From: QHXQ01 sp045807745
Lineage (GTDB): Bacteria > Acidobacteriota > Blastocatellia > Pyrinomonadales > Pyrinomonadaceae
Length of the DNA: 64,000 bases
Reading direction: 5' to 3'
Assembly: GCA_045807745.1 (NCBI GenBank)
Contig: JBJMGT010000018.1
Coordinates: forward strand, 184,608 to 248,607
Position 1 is the first letter of the stretch. Every line of letters begins with the position of its first letter. Below the pieces are notes generated by a model, which worked only from the letters and a program-made list of their open reading frames with translations, did no database searches and was not told the origin of the DNA. The position numbers were made by a program, and so were the translations under genes. Of this stretch, positions 60,426 to 64,000 are shown piece by piece.

Positions 60426-62468
60426 ATGACGCACAAGCAAACGACGGAGACGAAGCGGCGCATCTATCAAGCGGCGATCACAGCGCCGGGCTTGGCCCTG
60501 TGGCTGGCGGCCGTGGGCTTTCTCCTGCTCGACTATGCGCTGCGCGATCAACTGATCTTTCTCGTGCTCGTCCCGTTGGTCGTGTGCGCGAGCCTCTTTC
60601 CCAATATCTTCCCGCTGCCGGCGGGGCTGAAGTTCACGCAAGAGAAAGTGACCTTCACGCCGTCGGACGCCATCGTCCTCTTGGTCGCCTGCTGGTACGG
60701 TCTGCCGCCCGCGATCTTTCTTGCTGGATTGGAAGGCTTAGTCTCTTCGCGCCGCGCCATCCGCCGCCTCTCAAGTAATCTCTTCTCCTTCGCTATGATG
60801 TCGCTCGTGGGCGCGGCCAGCGCGTTCACGCTCGGCGCACTCCTGCGTTACGGCTTCGGCGAAGTCACAACACGCCAGCACAGTTTTCCGGCCGTCGCAG
60901 TCGCACTACTGCTGGCGAACCTCGTCCACATCGTCGTCAATACCGGGCTGGTCTCGACCTTCTTTGCGCTCCGGCAACAGGACACGCTGCTGCGCCAATG
61001 GAAACAAAATTTCCTGTGGGCCGCGCCGAGTTTCCTGCCGACTAGTGCCGTCGCGAGCATCCTCTACATCACGCTGCAATACAACGCGCTGATCACGTGC
61101 ATCATCGGCGCGCCGGTGCTTGTCGGACTCTACCTAGGCCATCGACAATATCGCGACAGCGTGCAGGCGCGCATCAATCTGATCGAGCAAGCACAACAAG
61201 AGCGCATCACGACGTTGGAGAAGGCGCACCGCGAAACCATCGAGGCGCTCGCCGTCGCCATCAACGCCAAAGACGAGGTGACGCACGAACACGTCCTGCG
61301 CGTGCAGATTTATGCGGCGGGCGTCGCGCGCATACTAGGTTGCACTGAAGCTGACATCGAAGCCTTGCGCGCGGGCGCGCTCCTGCACGACGTGGGCAAG
61401 ATCGCCGTGCCCGATTACGTCTTGAACAAACCGGGCAAGCTGACGGCGGCCGAGTTCGAGAAGATGAAGCTGCACACGCTGGTGGGCGCGCAGATTCTCA
61501 GTCGCGTCGAATTCCCTTACCCGGTTGTGCCCGTTGTCCGCCATCACCACGAGCGTTGGGACGGCAAAGGCTACCCCGACGGCTTGCAGGGCGAAACGAT
61601 TCCGTTGACGGCGCGCATCCTGTCGGTCGTTGATTGCTTCGATGCCGTGCGCGAAGACCGGCAGTATCGCAAAGGCCTGACGCGCGACGCGGCCGTCGCC
61701 TTGATCATGCAGGGCAGCGGTACGCAGTACGACCCGCGCGTCGTCGGCACGTTCGTCACGCACCTGCCGGAGTTCGAGGCCGAGATCATTGCGCACCGCG
61801 ACGCGCCTGCGCCCACTTTCGGCATTGAGCAGTTGGAAGAGCTGTCCGAAGCGGCGCGCAGCGTCATGCCGGCGGCCGGATTGGTTGAAGCGGATGCGGC
61901 GCAGCCTGTTGCACAAAAGTTCTCGCCGCAACAACAGACCGCGCTTGATAATTTGGCGCAAGCGCTCGACCGTGCAACGAGTCGCGCCGAACTGATCGAC
62001 GCATTCATGGCGCAGCTACCGTCGGTCGCGCCCTTTGAGACGTGCGCGCTCACGCTCGCCGCGCCGGAGTCCGGCGACTACACAGTGGCGCACGCGTGCG
62101 GCGAACATGGCTCGCTCTTGGTCGGGCGCAACATCGTGCCCGGTGAAGGCGTCACCGGCTGGGTGCTCGTCAACAATAAATCGTTCTACAATGCCGACCC
62201 AAAACTCGATGTGCCCGCGTCGCTCGCCACACACTTCGCCGCCTATCACACGCTCGCCGCCTGTCCTCTTACGCAGGCTAACGAAGTGCACGGCGTGGTC
62301 ACGCTCTACGCCGCGACTCTGAAGGAGTATGGCGCGCCAGAGCAAAGCGCGCTGGAAGAAGCGGCCCGCCTGTTCGCCGCCGCACTAGCTGACCGTGCCC
62401 ACCTCATCTACGATCAACCGACCACGACTTTAACCGGTGTAGCAACGCAGTCGGAGCTAACCCACTAA
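60426..62468 (+). CDS. Membrane-bound HD-GYP phosphodiesterase with C-terminal GAF domain
   Basis: A 680-residue regulator likely to hydrolyse cyclic di-GMP. The N-terminal ~250 residues have about seven hydrophobic helices, a MASE-like sensor. A short coiled coil leads to the HD-GYP domain (about 285-450): ALLHDVGKIAVPDYVLNKPG, then RHHHERWDGKGYPDGLQGE with the HD and GYP residues kept, and ILSVVDCFDAVREDRQYR. A GAF domain follows (about 505-660, VPGEGVTGWVLVNNKSFYNAD). GAF after HD-GYP is less usual than before it. Confidence 0.9.
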   Translation: MTHKQTTETKRRIYQAAITAPGLALWLAAVGFLLLDYALRDQLIFLVLVPLVVCASLFPNIFPLPAGLKFTQEKVTFTPSDAIVLLVACWYGLPPAIFLAGLEGLVSSRRAIRRLSSNLFSFAMMSLVGAASAFTLGALLRYGFGEVTTRQHSFPAVAVALLLANLVHIVVNTGLVSTFFALRQQDTLLRQWKQNFLWAAPSFLPTSAVASILYITLQYNALITCIIGAPVLVGLYLGHRQYRDSVQARINLIEQAQQERITTLEKAHRETIEALAVAINAKDEVTHEHVLRVQIYAAGVARILGCTEADIEALRAGALLHDVGKIAVPDYVLNKPGKLTAAEFEKMKLHTLVGAQILSRVEFPYPVVPVVRHHHERWDGKGYPDGLQGETIPLTARILSVVDCFDAVREDRQYRKGLTRDAAVALIMQGSGTQYDPRVVGTFVTHLPEFEAEIIAHRDAPAPTFGIEQLEELSEAARSVMPAAGLVEADAAQPVAQKFSPQQQTALDNLAQALDRATSRAELIDAFMAQLPSVAPFETCALTLAAPESGDYTVAHACGEHGSLLVGRNIVPGEGVTGWVLVNNKSFYNADPKLDVPASLATHFAAYHTLAACPLTQANEVHGVVTLYAATLKEYGAPEQSALEEAARLFAAALADRAHLIYDQPTTTLTGVATQSELTH

Positions 62469-62580
62469 GACCGAACCGCCAGCAGCCTCCCGCGCGCCGC
62501 GATGCTATTGCGTCCACCGCGCGCTTGGCGCTACGCTCGCACCGAGACGCTCCCCGTAGTAGGTGCGTAGGAGGGTTGCT

Positions 62581-63297
62581 GTGCGCACGGCCATAATCTT
62601 GCTCTTGCTCATCGCTTCAGGCACAGCGTGTCGCAGCACGCGCAGCGGTGCGCCGCGCGCCACAGGCCATGCGACCACTACCGCCCAGCCCACACCGCAA
62701 ATAACTTACGCCTCGCCCGTGCTGGAAAAGCTGGTGGCGGCGGCCGTCGAGCGCCCCAATCACCGCGTGCAGTACGACGGCGCTTACTATCAGATCGCTT
62801 ATCCGAATGGTGACGTGCCCGAAGATCGCGGCGCGTGTACGGACGAGGTCGTGCGCGCCTATCGCGCCGTCGGCGTCGATCTGCAAAAAGAGGTGCACGA
62901 AGACATGCAAGCGAGCTTCGCCGCTTACCCGCAACGCTTCGGTCTCACGCGCCCCGACGCGAACATAGACCATCGCCGCGTGCCCAACCTGATGACCTTC
63001 TTCACACGTAAAGGCGCGGCACTCTCTATCACCAATAATCCGGCCGACTACGCGCCGGGCGATATTGTCACGTGGGATTTAGGCGGCGGGCAGACGCACA
63101 TCGGCATCGTCGTCGATGTGCCCTCGGACGAAGACGCGGCGCGCTATCAGATCATGCACAACATCGGCGCAGGCCCGCAGATTCAAGACGTGCTATTCGC
63201 ATGGCAGGTCACGGGCCACTATCGCTACACGGGCCCGCCGCCACCGCCGCCGCCCAAGCCCGCGCGCCCGCAGCGCACGCGCAGAGAAAATCGCTAA
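62581..63297 (+). CDS. DUF1287-family exported protein
   Basis: A protein of about 238 residues. The GTG at 62581 was chosen because AGGAGG lies 6 nt before it; a GTG at 62563 would place this site inside the gene. The N-terminus is a lipoprotein-like signal (IILLLLIASGTACRS) with Cys at the lipobox position. The body matches DUF1287 (YPNGDVPEDRGACTDEVVRAYR, DANIDHRRVPNLMTFF, YAPGDIVTWDLGGGQTHIG), an NlpC/P60-like fold with Cys in GACTDEV and His in THIGIV. The C-terminus is a poly-Pro and basic tail. Confidence 0.85.
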   Translation: MRTAIILLLLIASGTACRSTRSGAPRATGHATTTAQPTPQITYASPVLEKLVAAAVERPNHRVQYDGAYYQIAYPNGDVPEDRGACTDEVVRAYRAVGVDLQKEVHEDMQASFAAYPQRFGLTRPDANIDHRRVPNLMTFFTRKGAALSITNNPADYAPGDIVTWDLGGGQTHIGIVVDVPSDEDAARYQIMHNIGAGPQIQDVLFAWQVTGHYRYTGPPPPPPPKPARPQRTRRENR

Positions 63298-63384
63298 GCG
63301 CGCCGAAACAGCACGCAACAAACGCCCACCCTACGCGTTCAATCGGCGTATAATGAGTTTGCCCGGCCACGAAAGGAGCACGAG

Positions 63385-63789
63385 ATGAATATCCCGAAGC
63401 TTTGCCTCCGCCTCGCCGTTTTCCTTTGCACGCTGACCATCGCGCTCTTCGTCACACGCTTCTTTTTGATTCCGCCGCGCGTCGAGGTACGTGTTGCTGC
63501 GCCCGCGCCGCCGCCGAACGTGGTCGCTATGGCTGCGCACGCGAAGGTTAAATTCAAAGTGCAACAGGTTGTGCTTAACGACGCGCATGGGGAGGCCCAT
63601 GTTCAGATAAGCGTTGAACCAGACCCGAATGCTCCCGCGCCAGAGGGTTTATTGTTCAGCCTGTGGCTTACTTCATCAGAATTTAGCGGGGGCTGGAGCT
63701 GTGGTGATGCTGTATCACAACCACTATCGCAGAGTGATCGCACTAGAACTCATTTCAAAACCCACCTTGCCAGTACCATAAGCTTATGA
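63385..63789 (+). CDS. Exported or membrane-anchored protein, possibly truncated by an IS element
   Basis: A 134-residue protein with an N-terminal hydrophobic anchor (LAVFLCTLTIALFVTRFFLI) and a beta-rich outer part (VKFKVQQVVLNDAHGEAHV). AAAGGAG lies upstream of the ATG. The last ~10 residues (FKTHLASTISL) are probably encoded by the end of an inserted IS element, whose transposase starts at 63802. If so, the gene is a remnant. I do not recognise the family. Confidence 0.5.
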   Translation: MNIPKLCLRLAVFLCTLTIALFVTRFFLIPPRVEVRVAAPAPPPNVVAMAAHAKVKFKVQQVVLNDAHGEAHVQISVEPDPNAPAPEGLLFSLWLTSSEFSGGWSCGDAVSQPLSQSDRTRTHFKTHLASTISL

Positions 63790-63801
63790 TTTGCTTTTGG
63801 C

Positions 63802-64000
63802 ATGGCATGGAGAGCAGTAACAGATAAGCAATGGGAGAAGATTCGGCCACATCTTCCCCAACATAAACCGAGCGCAAAGGGTGGCCGGCCCCGTGTTGAT
63901 GATCGCCGCTGCTTTGAGGGTATTCTCTGGATTCTCTGGACGGGCGCGCAGTGGAGTGAGTTGCCGCGACAATACGGCAGCCCTTCAACTTGCTGGCGAC
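63802..64000 (+). CDS. IS5-family transposase (DUF4096 type), cut by window edge
   Basis: An open frame of 66 codons running off the right edge. The product begins MAWRAVTDKQWEKIRPHLPQ and continues with KGGRPRVDDRRCFEGILW, ILWTGAQWSELPRQYG and SPSTCWR, the standard N-terminal DUF4096 region of IS5-family transposases. The catalytic DDE part lies outside the window. The IS left end is probably a little upstream, near 63755-63785, but its inverted repeat cannot be confirmed without the right end. Confidence 0.85.
   Translation, partial: MAWRAVTDKQWEKIRPHLPQHKPSAKGGRPRVDDRRCFEGILWILWTGAQWSELPRQYGSPSTCWR

Overview
The window is GC-rich bacterial chromosome, with few long non-coding gaps and several short, codirectional gene runs. 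Three things suggest an Acidobacteriota member, perhaps of the Blastocatellia: an OAR-type TonB-dependent receptor with an N-terminal carboxypeptidase-regulatory-like domain, a VWA protein of the Acidobacteria-type VWFA-related family, and a fused E2-E1 2-oxoglutarate dehydrogenase. This assignment is inference; there is no rRNA in the window.

Layout. 1-2600: two secreted proteins on the minus strand (DUF11/HYR surface protein cut by the window edge, and a right-handed beta-helix protein). 3149-15005: an exopolysaccharide or O-antigen cluster that makes nucleotide sugars (UDP-xylose synthase; dTDP-rhamnose enzymes RfbC, RfbB, RfbD; a WbpD/WbpB/WbpE-like trio; GDP-mannose dehydratase), with a glycosyltransferase, a methyltransferase and a Wzc-like tyrosine autokinase. 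15121-21626: membrane protein, HerA-like ATPase, TPR protein, small secreted protein, trypsin-like protease. 21895-26289: a stressosome operon (RsbR, RsbS, RsbT, phosphatase) ending in a histidine kinase that carries its own RsbT-like ATPase domain. 26293-38749: Mpl, a phosphotransferase with a tiny upstream gene, TonB receptor, methyltransferase, peroxiredoxin, Pta, VWA protein, tRNA-Leu. 38830-40779: a low-GC GHKL ATPase with features of the MORC-like defence ATPases. 40977-44936: pyruvate phosphate dikinase split by a 420-residue intein with a LAGLIDADG endonuclease. 45112-47606: a metal or redox module whose central gene reads through an in-frame UGA at the second position of a CxxC motif. 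47689-63297: nucleotidyltransferase, metallo-hydrolase, HutF, ArgE-like, multifunctional 2-oxoglutarate dehydrogenase, subtilase, HD-GYP regulator, DUF1287. The right edge enters an IS5-type transposase.

The strongest candidates for something new are: (1) a selenocysteine codon (UGA at 45749) in a heavy-metal-associated domain fused to an outer-membrane barrel, followed at the expected distance by a SECIS-like hairpin; (2) an intein placed one residue before the catalytic histidine of PPDK; and (3) a family of intergenic hairpins whose arms are built from tandem 6-9 nt words. In the third case the word differs from locus to locus while the architecture is the same, and the arms often overlap the upstream stop codon or abut the downstream start codon.
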